Assembly (NCBI GenBank): GCA_041879415.1
Contig: CP090851.1
Coordinates: 1,674,001 to 1,738,000 of the forward strand
Reading direction: 5' to 3'
DNA from: Vibrio chagasii
Lineage (GTDB): Bacteria > Pseudomonadota > Gammaproteobacteria > Enterobacterales > Vibrionaceae
Length of the DNA stretch: 64,000 bases
Part shown: in pieces, positions 28,062-36,829 of the stretch
Position numbering within the stretch: the stretch's first letter is position 1
Layout: every line of letters starts with the position of its first letter
The notes under the pieces: model-generated
Databases searched by the model: none
Told to the model about the DNA's origin: nothing
Seen by the model: the letters and a program-made list of their open reading frames with translations, nothing else
Translations under genes and position numbers: made by a program

Positions 28062-29804
28062 ATGTATACACTCCGCCCATACCAAGCAGACTCAGTAAAA
28101 TCAGTCATTCATTACTTCAGAAAACACCAAACTCCGGCTGTTCTCGTGCTACCGACAGGGGCAGGAAAAAGCTTGGTTATTGCTGAGTTGGCAAGGCTTG
28201 CGAAAGGTCGCGTATTGGTACTTGCACACGTGAAAGAGCTAGTTGAGCAAAACCATGAAAAGTATGAAGGTTATGGGTTAAAAGGCTCCATTTTCTCTGC
28301 AGGATTAGGCCGAAAAGAGACCGACCAACAAGTGGTATTCGCATCGGTTCAATCTGTAGTTCGCAACCTCGATTCATTCTCTAACCAATTTTCACTTTTG
28401 GTTATCGATGAATGCCACCGAGTACCCGACGAAAAGAACAGTAGCTACCAGAAAGTGATCACTCACTTGCGTGAAAACAACTCGGGCATCAAGGTGCTTG
28501 GCTTAACCGCAACCCCTTATCGCCTAGGTATGGGATGGATTTACCAATACCACACTCGTGGACAAGTACGTTCAGAAGAACCAAGATTCTTCAGAGATTG
28601 TATTTTTGAGTTACCGATTCGCTACCTACTCGACGAAGGCTTCTTAACACCGGCTCGCATGATAGATGCGCCGGTATTGAGTTACGACTTCTCACAATTA
28701 AAACCCGCGAGCACTGGTCGATACAAAGAAGCCGAGCTTGATATGGTGATCGAACAATCAAAACGAGCCACACCACAGATTGTCGATCAAATTATTCACC
28801 TCGCCCAAGACAAACTGGGCATCATGGTATTTGCGGCAACCGTTAGACACGCTCAAGAGATCCTAGGCTTACTACCCGAAGGGGAAGCTGCGATTGTCAT
28901 CGGTGATACACCCACATTAGAGCGTGACCAAATCATCAATGATTTCAAAGAACGCAAAATCAAATTCTTGGTCAACGTGTCGGTATTAACTACCGGGTTT
29001 GACGCCCCTCATGTGGATTTAATTGCAATTCTTCGTCCGACAGAATCCATCAGCTTATACCAACAAATCGTTGGCCGTGGCTTACGTTTGTCTCCGGGCA
29101 AAAAAGAGTGTTTGGTGCTCGATTACGCAGGTAACAGCTATGACCTTTACCAACCAGAAGTCGGCGATCCTAAGCCAGATTCAGACAGTGAAATCATTAC
29201 TATTCCCTGCCCGGCTTGCGGCTTCAATAACAATTTCTGGGGCAAGCTAGACAGCAACGGTTTCTTGCTTGAACACTTTGGCCGTAAATGCCAAGGATAC
29301 TTCACAGATGAGGACACTGGTGAACGTGAGCATTGTAACTATCGCTTCCGCGCCAAATACTGTGGTGAGTGTGGTGCCGACAACGACATTGCAGCGCGCA
29401 TTTGTCACGAATGTGACGCTACCTTGGTAGACCCAGACAAAAAGCTCAAAGAGGCACTCAATCTAAAAGATGCTTTGGTGTTTGAGTGTTTAGAGATGGA
29501 CCTTAATGTGCTGAAGGACGACAAAGGCAAGTCGCAACTGAAAGTCACTTACCGTGGTGAAAACCAAGCGCAAGTCCATGAGTTTTGGTCACTGACCACC
29601 AAGAAGCAAAAGCAGAACTTTAAAGACCAGTTTGTTCGCCCTCACCTTGCGGATAGACACAGGCCATTTGAGGAAGCATCGCCATCGAAAGTAGTTGCTC
29701 ACCAACATAGGTTCCGCCCGCCACAATTCGTGATTGCACGTAAAGTTGGTCGCTTTTGGAAAATGAGAGACAAAATATTCGAAGACGAGCTTCAACAACG
29801 TTAA
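28062..29804 (+). CDS. radD: RadD (YejH) superfamily 2 helicase
   Basis: DNA-repair ATPase of the DEAD/DEAH helicase superfamily that helps cells survive double-strand breaks and cooperates with RecA. The 580-residue protein starts MYTLRPYQADS. Walker A PTGAGKS is at residues 31-37, with K37 at the known RadD position; the DEAH-box variant DECH follows, and then helicase motif VI QQIVGRGLR. The C-terminal region contains a cysteine-rich zinc-binding cluster (CPACG, CGECG, CHEC) as in E. coli RadD. I use the ATG at 28062, since the longer frame would run into the rsuA promoter region. Confidence 0.92.
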   Translation: MYTLRPYQADSVKSVIHYFRKHQTPAVLVLPTGAGKSLVIAELARLAKGRVLVLAHVKELVEQNHEKYEGYGLKGSIFSAGLGRKETDQQVVFASVQSVVRNLDSFSNQFSLLVIDECHRVPDEKNSSYQKVITHLRENNSGIKVLGLTATPYRLGMGWIYQYHTRGQVRSEEPRFFRDCIFELPIRYLLDEGFLTPARMIDAPVLSYDFSQLKPASTGRYKEAELDMVIEQSKRATPQIVDQIIHLAQDKLGIMVFAATVRHAQEILGLLPEGEAAIVIGDTPTLERDQIINDFKERKIKFLVNVSVLTTGFDAPHVDLIAILRPTESISLYQQIVGRGLRLSPGKKECLVLDYAGNSYDLYQPEVGDPKPDSDSEIITIPCPACGFNNNFWGKLDSNGFLLEHFGRKCQGYFTDEDTGEREHCNYRFRAKYCGECGADNDIAARICHECDATLVDPDKKLKEALNLKDALVFECLEMDLNVLKDDKGKSQLKVTYRGENQAQVHEFWSLTTKKQKQNFKDQFVRPHLADRHRPFEEASPSKVVAHQHRFRPPQFVIARKVGRFWKMRDKIFEDELQQR

Positions 29805-29963
29805 TGATTACGGTCTTAACACTTAATGGTTAGTCTCCGTGATGTGTTGGCGTTCTTCATCGTCAAATTTTTAGGTATCAATTTCTCATTATTAATCAGG
29901 TTCACTTTCTGTTCAGAATTACTTTTTTATACTGAACGCTATCAACCTTCTCTAGGATTCGCT

Positions 29964-30362
29964 ATGTTTAGTAAAGCTATGATTTCTTTGTTTTCTATAA
30001 GCTTAGGCTTATTTGTTTCTGCTGGCGCATGGGCTGACTCACATCATAATGGTCATAAATTAGTGCAGGACGTTCATAAAGCAGGAACCCGCATTGAATT
30101 TGAAGAAGACCAAGACGAGGTCTACGAAGCAGTTCGAGAAGGTTATATTCGCCCTTTCTCTGAGATGTATGCAGCGGTAGAAAACGACCTTCATGGTCGA
30201 ATCATTAAAGTTGAACTAGAAGAAGATGATGATATTTGGGTGTATGAGTTAAAAATTAACTACCAAAACAACATCATCAAAGTTGAATACAACGCCGAAA
30301 CATTAGAAATGCTAAAGATTGAAGGCCGCAACTTTAAAAACGCTATTAAGCACGGCGATTAA
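29964..30362 (+). CDS. Secreted PepSY-domain protein
   Basis: A 132-residue periplasmic protein with a signal peptide (residues 1 to about 24, ending AWA/DS). The rest fits a PepSY domain, with acidic stretches (EFEEDQDEVYEA and VELEEDDDIWVYELKI) and the typical NIIKVEYNAETLEML strand pair. PepSY proteins often sit beside two-component systems and may modulate sensing of metals or proteases in the periplasm. I use the ATG at 29964, preceded by AGGA; the longer frame adds a non-signal N-terminus. The response regulator and kinase genes follow on the same strand. Confidence 0.8.
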   Translation: MFSKAMISLFSISLGLFVSAGAWADSHHNGHKLVQDVHKAGTRIEFEEDQDEVYEAVREGYIRPFSEMYAAVENDLHGRIIKVELEEDDDIWVYELKINYQNNIIKVEYNAETLEMLKIEGRNFKNAIKHGD

Positions 30363-30440
30363 TTTACCGCGGCTAATAGCTAAACACGGCAAATAACTAA
30401 GCACAACGAACAGTCATTACAAAAATTAAGAAGAACAATT

Positions 30441-31100
30441 ATGAAAATTTTAGTCGTTGAAGACGAACCTCGTTTGGGCCAACAGATTATTGAAACACTT
30501 GAGGGAGCTGACTGGGTTCCAGAGCTTTCTCAAGATGGTATTGACGCTCTTTATCGCGCGACATCAGAAGAGTGGGATGCGATTGTTCTCGACTTAGGTC
30601 TACCTAAGCTTGATGGCCTAACCGTTTTAAAAGGCATCCGAGACGAAAACATCAATACTCCAGTGATTATCTTGAGTGCACGAGACACATTAACTCAACG
30701 CGTTGAAGGCTTGAACGCTGGCGCCGACGATTACCTCACTAAGCCATTCGAAATGGTCGAGCTTATTGCCCGTATTCGTGCGCAACTTCGTCGTGCGTCC
30801 GGCAGCGCAGCACCGGTTCTTCAAATTGGTGATTTGAGCTTAGACACTCGCAGTTCAAAAGTGTTGTGGCAGGGCCAAGCAGTCAGCCTAACAGCACTGG
30901 AATATAAGGTTGTCGCGTATTTCATGCATAACCAAAACAAAGTTATCTCACGCACTGAGTTGGTTGAGCACATCTACAAACAAGACTTCGACCGCGATTC
31001 AAACACGGTTGAGGTATTTATTGGTCGTATCCGTAAGAAAATCGCACCAAAGATCATCAAAACCGTGCGTGGCCTTGGCTACCAACTGAATGCTGAATAA
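30441..31100 (+). CDS. OmpR/PhoP-family response regulator
   Basis: Cytoplasmic DNA-binding response regulator of 219 residues. The receiver domain (1-115) has the acidic pair E7-D8, the phosphorylation site D51 in IVLDLGLP and the conserved lysine in LTKPFE. The C-terminal winged helix (about 125-217) ends in TVRGLGYQL, typical of the OmpR/PhoB class. The adjacent histidine kinase 150 bases downstream is the likely partner. It resembles the PhoP/QseB branch, but I cannot decide between names from sequence alone. Confidence 0.92.
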   Translation: MKILVVEDEPRLGQQIIETLEGADWVPELSQDGIDALYRATSEEWDAIVLDLGLPKLDGLTVLKGIRDENINTPVIILSARDTLTQRVEGLNAGADDYLTKPFEMVELIARIRAQLRRASGSAAPVLQIGDLSLDTRSSKVLWQGQAVSLTALEYKVVAYFMHNQNKVISRTELVEHIYKQDFDRDSNTVEVFIGRIRKKIAPKIIKTVRGLGYQLNAE

Positions 31101-31172
31101 GTCTCTATTTAATTAGAACAACAAACATCAATTAAACTAAGAGAAATCAAGCACACTCACCCACTAAGTGGA

Positions 31173-31243
31173 CAGCCTGTACTGATCATCGAAATAGCTG
31201 ATCATCGAAATACAAGTCGATAACGATGAGCAAAGGCAGGCTG
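31173..31243 (+). repeat. Direct repeat inside an inverted repeat between regulator and kinase genes
   Basis: CTGATCATCGAAATA occurs at 31182-31196 and again at 31198-31212. The pair is enclosed by CAGCCTG at 31173-31179 and its reverse complement CAGGCTG at 31237-31243. The structure ends just before the kinase start codon, so it may shape translation of the kinase. Confidence 0.7.
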
Positions 31244-31250
31244 GAAATGC

Positions 31251-32600
31251 ATGAATCTAAAGAAAAGAACACTTAAAAACATCAGTCTAAAAAGCCGCTT
31301 GCTTCTCGCTGCGGCTTTTTGGCTAGGTGCGATGATATTAGCGGCCGGTGTTGGTATACCAAAACTGGTGAACGATTACCTTGTTGACGACATGAAGCAG
31401 CAACTTGCCCTAACCATGGACGAGCTCACCGCCAATATTGAAACCAATGACAATGGCAACCTAATCATGGCAGAACGCCTGTCTGACCCGAGGTTTAACC
31501 AACCTTACAGCGGTATTTATTGGCGAGCTTCAACTCAAGATCAAATCATTCGTTCTCGCTCCTTATGGGACAAAGACCTCACCATCAAACGTTCTCCTAT
31601 TCACACTTCCGTTAAAGGACCAGAAAAAGAGAAGCTGATTTACATTGAGCAAGATATCTACCTGCCTTCACTGAGCGACCCAATTACCATCACCATTGGT
31701 ATTGACGAAGACCCACTCGAGTCGACGCTAGCGGAGTTAACGGGTCAGGTATGGCTTATCCTGATGCTGTTATTTGTCGGCGTACTCATGTTGATTGGTA
31801 TTCAAGTTAGCTGGTCTCTATTACCGCTGAGCAAGATGCAACGTGAGCTGGTAATGCTGAGAAAAGGTGAACAACAAGGGCTAAGCGACAACTACCCGAA
31901 AGAGGTCTCGCCGCTCGTCTCTGATCTTAATGCCCTACTCTTTCACTACCAAGAGTTACTGGAGCGTGCTCGTAACCACGCAGGTAACCTATCTCATGCG
32001 TTAAAGACACCGTTGTCGGTGATGAAAAATGAAATTGAGATGCTGCCTGACAACGAGAAGAAGCTATTACAACAACCGATTCAACAGATCCAAAGCCAGA
32101 TAGATTATCACCTTGGTCGCGCTCGTATGGCAGGTGCGATGAACATTCTTTCGGTGAAATCCTCACCTTGTGAGCGTGTTGAAGCGATTTCGATGGCGTT
32201 TGATAAAGTTTATGCCGCCAATGAAGTCACTATGATCAATGAACTGGATTCTGAACTAGAGGTTGCTGTAGAAAAAACCGACCTTGATGAGATGGTCGGA
32301 AACCTACTCGAGAACAGCTACAAGTGGGCTAATAGTATTATCCGTGTGCACGCTAACGAGCTTACCGACGGTAATGTCGAGTTGATCATTGAGGATGATG
32401 GACAAGGCATACCCGAAGAGAAGCTCGAACAAGTGACCAAGCGCGGCGTAAGGCTAGACGAAACCACGCCAGGAACAGGTCTAGGGCTGAATATTGTCAA
32501 TGAGATGGCACACAGTTACCGTGGCAGCTTAACGCTAAGTAAGAGCTCAATGGGTGGCTTAAAAGCTTCTCTTGTTCTAAAGGTATCTCAAGCCTCTTAA
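31251..32600 (+). CDS. Sensor histidine kinase (PhoQ/QseC-like)
   Basis: Inner-membrane sensor kinase of 449 residues. It has a first membrane segment at about 17-36, a periplasmic sensor domain at about 37-165 and a second membrane segment at about 166-188. A linker follows, then the dimerisation/phosphorylation helix with H249 in NLSHALKTPLSV. The ATPase domain has an N box (NLLENSYKW), a G1 box (DDGQGIP) and a G2 box (GTGLGLNIV). Its partner is the OmpR-type regulator upstream. The stimulus is unknown; the neighbouring PepSY protein suggests a periplasmic signal. Confidence 0.92.
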   Translation: MNLKKRTLKNISLKSRLLLAAAFWLGAMILAAGVGIPKLVNDYLVDDMKQQLALTMDELTANIETNDNGNLIMAERLSDPRFNQPYSGIYWRASTQDQIIRSRSLWDKDLTIKRSPIHTSVKGPEKEKLIYIEQDIYLPSLSDPITITIGIDEDPLESTLAELTGQVWLILMLLFVGVLMLIGIQVSWSLLPLSKMQRELVMLRKGEQQGLSDNYPKEVSPLVSDLNALLFHYQELLERARNHAGNLSHALKTPLSVMKNEIEMLPDNEKKLLQQPIQQIQSQIDYHLGRARMAGAMNILSVKSSPCERVEAISMAFDKVYAANEVTMINELDSELEVAVEKTDLDEMVGNLLENSYKWANSIIRVHANELTDGNVELIIEDDGQGIPEEKLEQVTKRGVRLDETTPGTGLGLNIVNEMAHSYRGSLTLSKSSMGGLKASLVLKVSQAS

Positions 32601-32641
32601 AGTGACTACATTCAAGCACCTGCTATACCTTGAATAAAAAT

Positions 32642-32675
32642 AAGGAGTTTACGTATCACGCGTAAACTCCTTTTT
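32642..32675 (+). terminator. Terminator after the histidine kinase gene
   Basis: AAGGAGTTTACG at 32642-32653 and CGTAAACTCCTT at 32661-32672 form a 12-base-pair stem followed by T residues. Confidence 0.88.
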
Positions 32676-32704
32676 GATTCTTTGCCGTTTTTTACTCTGC
32701 AAAT

Positions 32705-33085
32705 TTAAGTCATCGAATGCAATCCAATGACATTGCCTTCAGTATCGCTGACCACGCTGATAAAACCATGTTGTCCAATCGCCATTTTAGGTACTTGTAG
32801 AACACCACCATTCGCTGCCGCCAAGCTTGCTTCTGTCGCACAATCATCACAAGAGAAGTACACCATAGTGCTATTGCCCCCAGCCTTAACATCAGGCATC
32901 GAGCACAAAGCCCCTGTCGCGCCGTATTTGTCCATATCGCTAGGAAATACCCACATTTCAATATCGATGCCCGTTTCGTTATCTAACTTCTCTAGCGTCA
33001 CTTTAAAGACGGCCTCATAAAAGGATTTGGCTCTCACCATATCGTCGACATAGATTTCAAACCAACCAACCGGATTCATTTGCAT
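32705..33085 (-). CDS. VOC/glyoxalase-fold protein
   Basis: A 126-residue single-domain protein of the vicinal-oxygen-chelate superfamily. It begins with the typical WFEIYVDDMVRAKSFYEAVF beta-alpha unit, and the second module ends ISVVSDTEGNVIGLHS, characteristic of PhnB/YaeR-like members. Metal ligands and substrate cannot be fixed. AAGGAC precedes the ATG at 33085. It is a single-gene unit. Confidence 0.82.
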   Translation of the reverse strand: MQMNPVGWFEIYVDDMVRAKSFYEAVFKVTLEKLDNETGIDIEMWVFPSDMDKYGATGALCSMPDVKAGGNSTMVYFSCDDCATEASLAAANGGVLQVPKMAIGQHGFISVVSDTEGNVIGLHSMT

Positions 33086-33199
33086 ACTTTGTCCTTAGCT
33101 TTCGCCCTTGTTCACCCTTATTTAGGATAGACAAGGTTGACACTATTAGAACGATAGAAACTCCCAAAAGAGGATTGGCTTTAACAAGCAGAAATAACA

Positions 33200-33232
33200 G
33201 AACCTTGTTTGATTGATATTCAAACAAGGTTC
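33200..33232 (-). terminator. Hairpin after the DedA-LssY gene
   Basis: GAACCTTGTTTGA and TCAAACAAGGTTC form a perfect 13-base-pair stem with a seven-base loop. The following T tract on the minus strand is weak (TGTTATTT), so it may be a terminator or an mRNA-stabilising hairpin. Confidence 0.7.
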
Positions 33233-33276
33233 GTATTTATCGAGAACTAAGTTAGAGAGCGTCTTGAGATCGTGCT

Positions 33277-34584
33277 TTATATATCATTCACTGCAACATC
33301 TAAGGTTTGTGAATCATCACTGTATGTCGTTGAGCCAATAACCAAGATCTTTCCGTCTGTGTAGTAGTCATGTTGATCATTCATTACTTGTGCATTCGCT
33401 AGAGGTAAATTGACCAGTTCCATATTCGGGTAAGTCGATTTAATTTGTTGCGCCAACCGATCGCGCTCTTCATCAACATTCGGATCTATTTTATGGAGTA
33501 CGGTGACAATGCCAGAATACGGTGTCACTTTTAAACCATCATCGTAGCTGATTGCTCCTAACCATTTTGTTTGATTACTGTTTCTGTCTAACCCCGCATT
33601 CCACCAGCGAATATGGCTTCTCTTCATCAGGTTTCCAGGCAATTGAAAGGCCATATCTTGTGGTTGGTTTCGCCAATACAAGTCAGATACAGGCGGTGTC
33701 TTATCTTTTAAGAGAGTTAGGTAACTCGACCACTCAATATCATTTCGAGAGAACGTTTGATTTTCTATCCAGCCTAACTGGTTCATGAGTTCACGAGGCG
33801 ATTCTCCGACATAAACAACATTGATCGCTTGCGCATCATAGATTGGAGAAAGCCCAGGAAACGCTTTGTAAGTCACTTGTTGTAAGTCGACAGAGTTCAT
33901 CTGTGCCGATGTTTGTTGATTTTGAAAGTCATCAGCTTTCCAGAAGAAATGGGCATAATTTGCGTAACACAGCCAAGCCACTAAAAATGCGCTGGTTTTC
34001 AAGGTCAACTTACGCCATTTAAGTTTGTTACCCACAACAACAAAAATGATCACTGCAACTAAACCAATCAGCAAGCTTTGGTGCTCGCTTAAGAAAACCT
34101 TAACCGCGCCCAATAAAGGAAACTGTTCGACACCATGTGCCAACAACATACCCCAAGCAATAAATTGACCACCGCCAAGCAATAAACCTATCGAAGACAA
34201 CAGAGTAAAACTGTGCCACTTAACGCGATGAGATCCAGCGATAACAGGAACAACCCAAGCAATAGGCCCCAAAAGGCGTGCCGCCACTATGATATATGTG
34301 CCCTTCTTCGCAATGAGATAACGACACCGAGCGATCACTCTTTTGGTTTTTGGTCGAAATTTAATAAGCTTCTTTTGGGCTGTTCTGCCCCACTTTAAGC
34401 CAATGAAGTAACTCAGTTGATCCCCAACGAAACCACCTAACATTACAAGCACCAACGCCATCCATGCACCTGAATACAGTTGAAAGCCCGCAGCGATAAA
34501 AAAGGGCTCTCCCGGTACAAATAGGTTTGGGCCAATGAGAGCATCACCCAATGCTCCCAAAAACAGCCCTAGTCCATCAAACAT
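33277..34584 (-). CDS. DedA-LssY fusion membrane protein
   Basis: A 435-residue inner-membrane protein. The N-terminal half is a DedA/SNARE-associated domain, with FVPGEPFFIAAGF, GGFVGDQLSYFIGLKWG and the family arginine region ARLLGPIAWVVPVIAG. Extra membrane segments follow at about 165-205, and then an extracytoplasmic LssY-C-terminal-like domain (about 220-435). DedA proteins act in polyprenyl-phosphate or phospholipid flipping, and LssY-type domains accompany them in some secretion loci. It lies 14 bases after a glycosyltransferase gene on the same strand, so lipid-linked sugar metabolism is a plausible role but not shown. Confidence 0.82.
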   Translation of the reverse strand: MFDGLGLFLGALGDALIGPNLFVPGEPFFIAAGFQLYSGAWMALVLVMLGGFVGDQLSYFIGLKWGRTAQKKLIKFRPKTKRVIARCRYLIAKKGTYIIVAARLLGPIAWVVPVIAGSHRVKWHSFTLLSSIGLLLGGGQFIAWGMLLAHGVEQFPLLGAVKVFLSEHQSLLIGLVAVIIFVVVGNKLKWRKLTLKTSAFLVAWLCYANYAHFFWKADDFQNQQTSAQMNSVDLQQVTYKAFPGLSPIYDAQAINVVYVGESPRELMNQLGWIENQTFSRNDIEWSSYLTLLKDKTPPVSDLYWRNQPQDMAFQLPGNLMKRSHIRWWNAGLDRNSNQTKWLGAISYDDGLKVTPYSGIVTVLHKIDPNVDEERDRLAQQIKSTYPNMELVNLPLANAQVMNDQHDYYTDGKILVIGSTTYSDDSQTLDVAVNDI

Positions 34585-34598
34585 AACAACCTCAATGC

Positions 34599-35327
34599 TT
34601 ACTGCTCTTTGTAATGACCAAACTCGTAGTTCATTTCGTTGTTACGCATTTCGCCTTTAAAGAAGCGTCTTATATTGGCTTTAAGGTAAGTTGAACCCGT
34701 CTTCACAACACCATCTTGGTCTAATCGACGTGGGTCAAAGCCAAAGGTCATATTTAGGAATCTAAATCGCCATGTTTTGCTCGCACGTTTTACGTAATCA
34801 CAGTCCTCACAAAGAACAATCTCTTCATCAAAGCCGCCGATCTCTTCATGCGCTCGTTTGGTTGAGAAAATACACGCGCCAATAGCGGTCGGGAAAAAGA
34901 ACTGAGTCGCAAATAAGCCCGCATTAAACAGCCCATAACCGAATTTATGAACTAGTGGCAGCCCTTTTGAACTCATATATACGCCAGCGACTTCAAGCTT
35001 ATTCTCTTCTAGCTCATACAATGCTTTTGCAAGGAAGTTACGAGGTAGGCTAACGTCGGCATCCAAGAAAAGGATTCTGTTGTACTGCGCTAAAGCGGCA
35101 CCGGTGTTTCGACCAAGGCTAACACCACGTTCTTGCATATGGTGGACAGTCAATTTCGGCAACGCACTTTCATAGGCTTGTGCGACTTCTCTGGTGTTAT
35201 CTTCACTGTTTGAGTCGACCACGATCACTTCGAACTCTTGATGGGTTTGCACGCTCAACTCTTCCATTAAGCGGCTAATGCGTTTCTCTTCGTTTAACGT
35301 AATAACGACAATACTTACCGGTTCCAT
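34599..35327 (-). CDS. Family 2 glycosyltransferase
   Basis: A 242-residue GT-A-fold glycosyltransferase. The nucleotide-sugar site is seen as VVITLNEEKRI at the N-terminus, VVDSNSEDNT near residue 36 and the metal-binding motif FLDADVSLP near residue 90. A hydrophobic stretch (GLFNAGLFATQFFFPTAIGACIF) suggests membrane association. It is the first gene of a pair with the DedA-LssY protein. The acceptor is unknown. Confidence 0.87.
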   Translation of the reverse strand: MEPVSIVVITLNEEKRISRLMEELSVQTHQEFEVIVVDSNSEDNTREVAQAYESALPKLTVHHMQERGVSLGRNTGAALAQYNRILFLDADVSLPRNFLAKALYELEENKLEVAGVYMSSKGLPLVHKFGYGLFNAGLFATQFFFPTAIGACIFSTKRAHEEIGGFDEEIVLCEDCDYVKRASKTWRFRFLNMTFGFDPRRLDQDGVVKTGSTYLKANIRRFFKGEMRNNEMNYEFGHYKEQ

Positions 35328-35564
35328 GTTTTCACCTATTCATTCTGCTGATTAATTAACACTAAGGTTACCTAACCAAGCATTAACCAAGCCTTAGGCG
35401 AACATTCATTTTCCGTTCATTAACTTGATGATTTCGCGACGATATAAACAGGGCAAAAGAACAAGACAGAGGAGCAAAGAAAGCGATAAACTAGGGTTAG
35501 CGAGCGTTTTATCTACAAACGAGCCAAATATCGAAGGAAATTCACTTTGTGATAGGCTTCTTAC

Positions 35565-35593
35565 TTGCTCATATTCAAATGTGATGTTAGTAT
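35565..35593 (+). promoter_or_regulatory. Probable rplY promoter
   Basis: TTGCTC at 35565-35570 and TAGTAT at 35588-35593 are separated by 17 bases, a fair sigma70 match. Transcription would start near 35600, exactly where the leader hairpins begin. The rest of the region from 35328 shows no gene. Confidence 0.5.
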
Positions 35594-35601
35594 CCGCGCT
35601 C

Positions 35602-35663
35602 GCTTAAGCATGAACTCGTTCAGCATAAGCATTACCACATACTCAAGGTCGCATTGAGATGTG
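35602..35663 (+). promoter_or_regulatory. Structured leader of rplY (L25 autoregulatory candidate)
   Basis: Two hairpins fit the leader. The first is 35602-35630, GCTTA pairing with TAAGC, with an inner TGAAC/GTTCA stem. The second is 35636-35663, CACAT pairing with ATGTG and CTCAA with TTGAG around an asymmetric A. L25 leaders are known in gammaproteobacteria, where L25 binds its own mRNA through a structure resembling its 5S rRNA site. The second hairpin with its internal irregularity is the likelier L25 site. Confidence 0.55.
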
Positions 35664-35695
35664 AAGTTAATTTTTACTAATTTGAGAGTAAAACT

Positions 35696-35974
35696 ATGAA
35701 ATTTGAAGCAGTAGTACGTACTGAACTAGGTAAAGGTGCGAGCCGCCGCCTACGTCACGCTGGTAAATTCCCAGCTGTAATCTACGGTGGTGAAGCAGCA
35801 GCTGTATCTATCGAACTTAATCACGACGAAGTGATCAACCAAATGGACAAGCCTGAGTTCTACGAAGTAATCACTCTAGTGGTTGACGGCGCTGAAGTTA
35901 AGGTTAAGCCACAAGACGTTCAACGTCACGCTTACAAGCCAAAAGTTGAGCACATGGACTTCATCCGCATCTAA
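35696..35974 (+). CDS. rplY: Ribosomal protein L25
   Basis: 5S-rRNA-binding protein of the large ribosomal subunit. At 92 residues it is the short, single-domain gammaproteobacterial form without the C-terminal CTC extension. The sequence [32 protein letters not shown] is typical of L25, and [19 protein letters not shown] includes the RNA-contacting loop. Its upstream leader can fold into two hairpins, and a strong hairpin follows at 36062-36092. Confidence 0.97.
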   Translation: MKFEAVVRTELGKGASRRLRHAGKFPAVIYGGEAAAVSIELNHDEVINQMDKPEFYEVITLVVDGAEVKVKPQDVQRHAYKPKVEHMDFIRI

Positions 35975-36061
35975 TTCCCTACCAAGGAATAAGATTGGAT
36001 TAATCCAGCCTTCTGCATAGAAAAGATAATCGACCTTACCAATCGAGAAATCTAAAAATTC

Positions 36062-36100
36062 GAAACCCCGATGCTACCAACATCGGGGTTTCACCGTTTT
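36062..36100 (+). terminator. Terminator after rplY
   Basis: GAAACCCCGATG at 36062-36073 and CATCGGGGTTTC at 36081-36092 form a 12-base-pair stem, followed by ACCGTTTTT. Confidence 0.85.
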
Positions 36101-36169
36101 TGAGCCCTCAAAAACGTCGTAAAGCCTTTTATCATCGTTGTTTTAGAGGAACATCTACAATTTAGAGAG

Positions 36170-36679
36170 TTAAACTTTCTTTACGACAACTGAGCCTGCG
36201 ATGAAATCATGAATCGCTCTGCGTTTGTGATTAAATAGCATCGAGATGAACTCTAAAAGAACCCAACCAATCATTGCGTAGCCAACAAAAATAAAGGCTC
36301 GTCCTTGCTCTAAGCTTTCCCAAGTTTGGCCGTAGAAAGACAGTTGCGCGTAAGCATAAAGACTAAAAGGTATAAGCATGATTGGGACAATATCTCTCAT
36401 GCAAGACTGTTTGAGAGTTAGGTTTCGACTTTCAGAGACATCCACTACTTTCACTCGGGTGACCATTTTACCGATCGTTTGCCCGAATTTAGCATGCATG
36501 CCAACGTAGTAAACAATACCAATTAGTGAATTCACCACACCCCAAGCAAAAACACCACTCGAACTTATCACACCAGAAAGTACGTAGTCGTCTATCCATT
36601 CCAAAGGCAAAAATACGATTGAATCTATCCAGATAGCAAAGAAGCGTCTCCAAAAATTAGAATACTTATTGGCGTACAT
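36170..36679 (-). CDS. RDD family membrane protein
   Basis: A 169-residue inner-membrane protein with about three or four hydrophobic segments and the RDD-type signature: RRFFAIWIDSIVFLP near the N-terminus (aromatic/arginine/aspartate pattern), GQTIGKMVTRVKVVD in the middle and RAIHDFIAGSVVV at the C-terminus. RDD proteins are small membrane proteins of mostly unknown role, some linked to ion transport. AAGGAA precedes the ATG. Confidence 0.85.
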   Translation of the reverse strand: MYANKYSNFWRRFFAIWIDSIVFLPLEWIDDYVLSGVISSSGVFAWGVVNSLIGIVYYVGMHAKFGQTIGKMVTRVKVVDVSESRNLTLKQSCMRDIVPIMLIPFSLYAYAQLSFYGQTWESLEQGRAFIFVGYAMIGWVLLEFISMLFNHKRRAIHDFIAGSVVVKKV

Positions 36680-36829
36680 TCTTGTTCCTTGGTCTCTATT
36701 GGCAATAAAGCACAGACCCTACAACATATCAGTTTTTAATACATTCAACTGGTAATGATTTATAAAGCAAATGCGAAGCGGTGTGCATATACCAATGATT
36801 CCCTCATCAATTTGCAGGCTAAATGACGC

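Noticed and set aside
30441..32600. Naming the two-component pair phoP/phoQ
   Set aside because: The regulator and kinase fit the PhoP/QseB and PhoQ/QseC branches equally well by eye; no diagnostic residue settles it.
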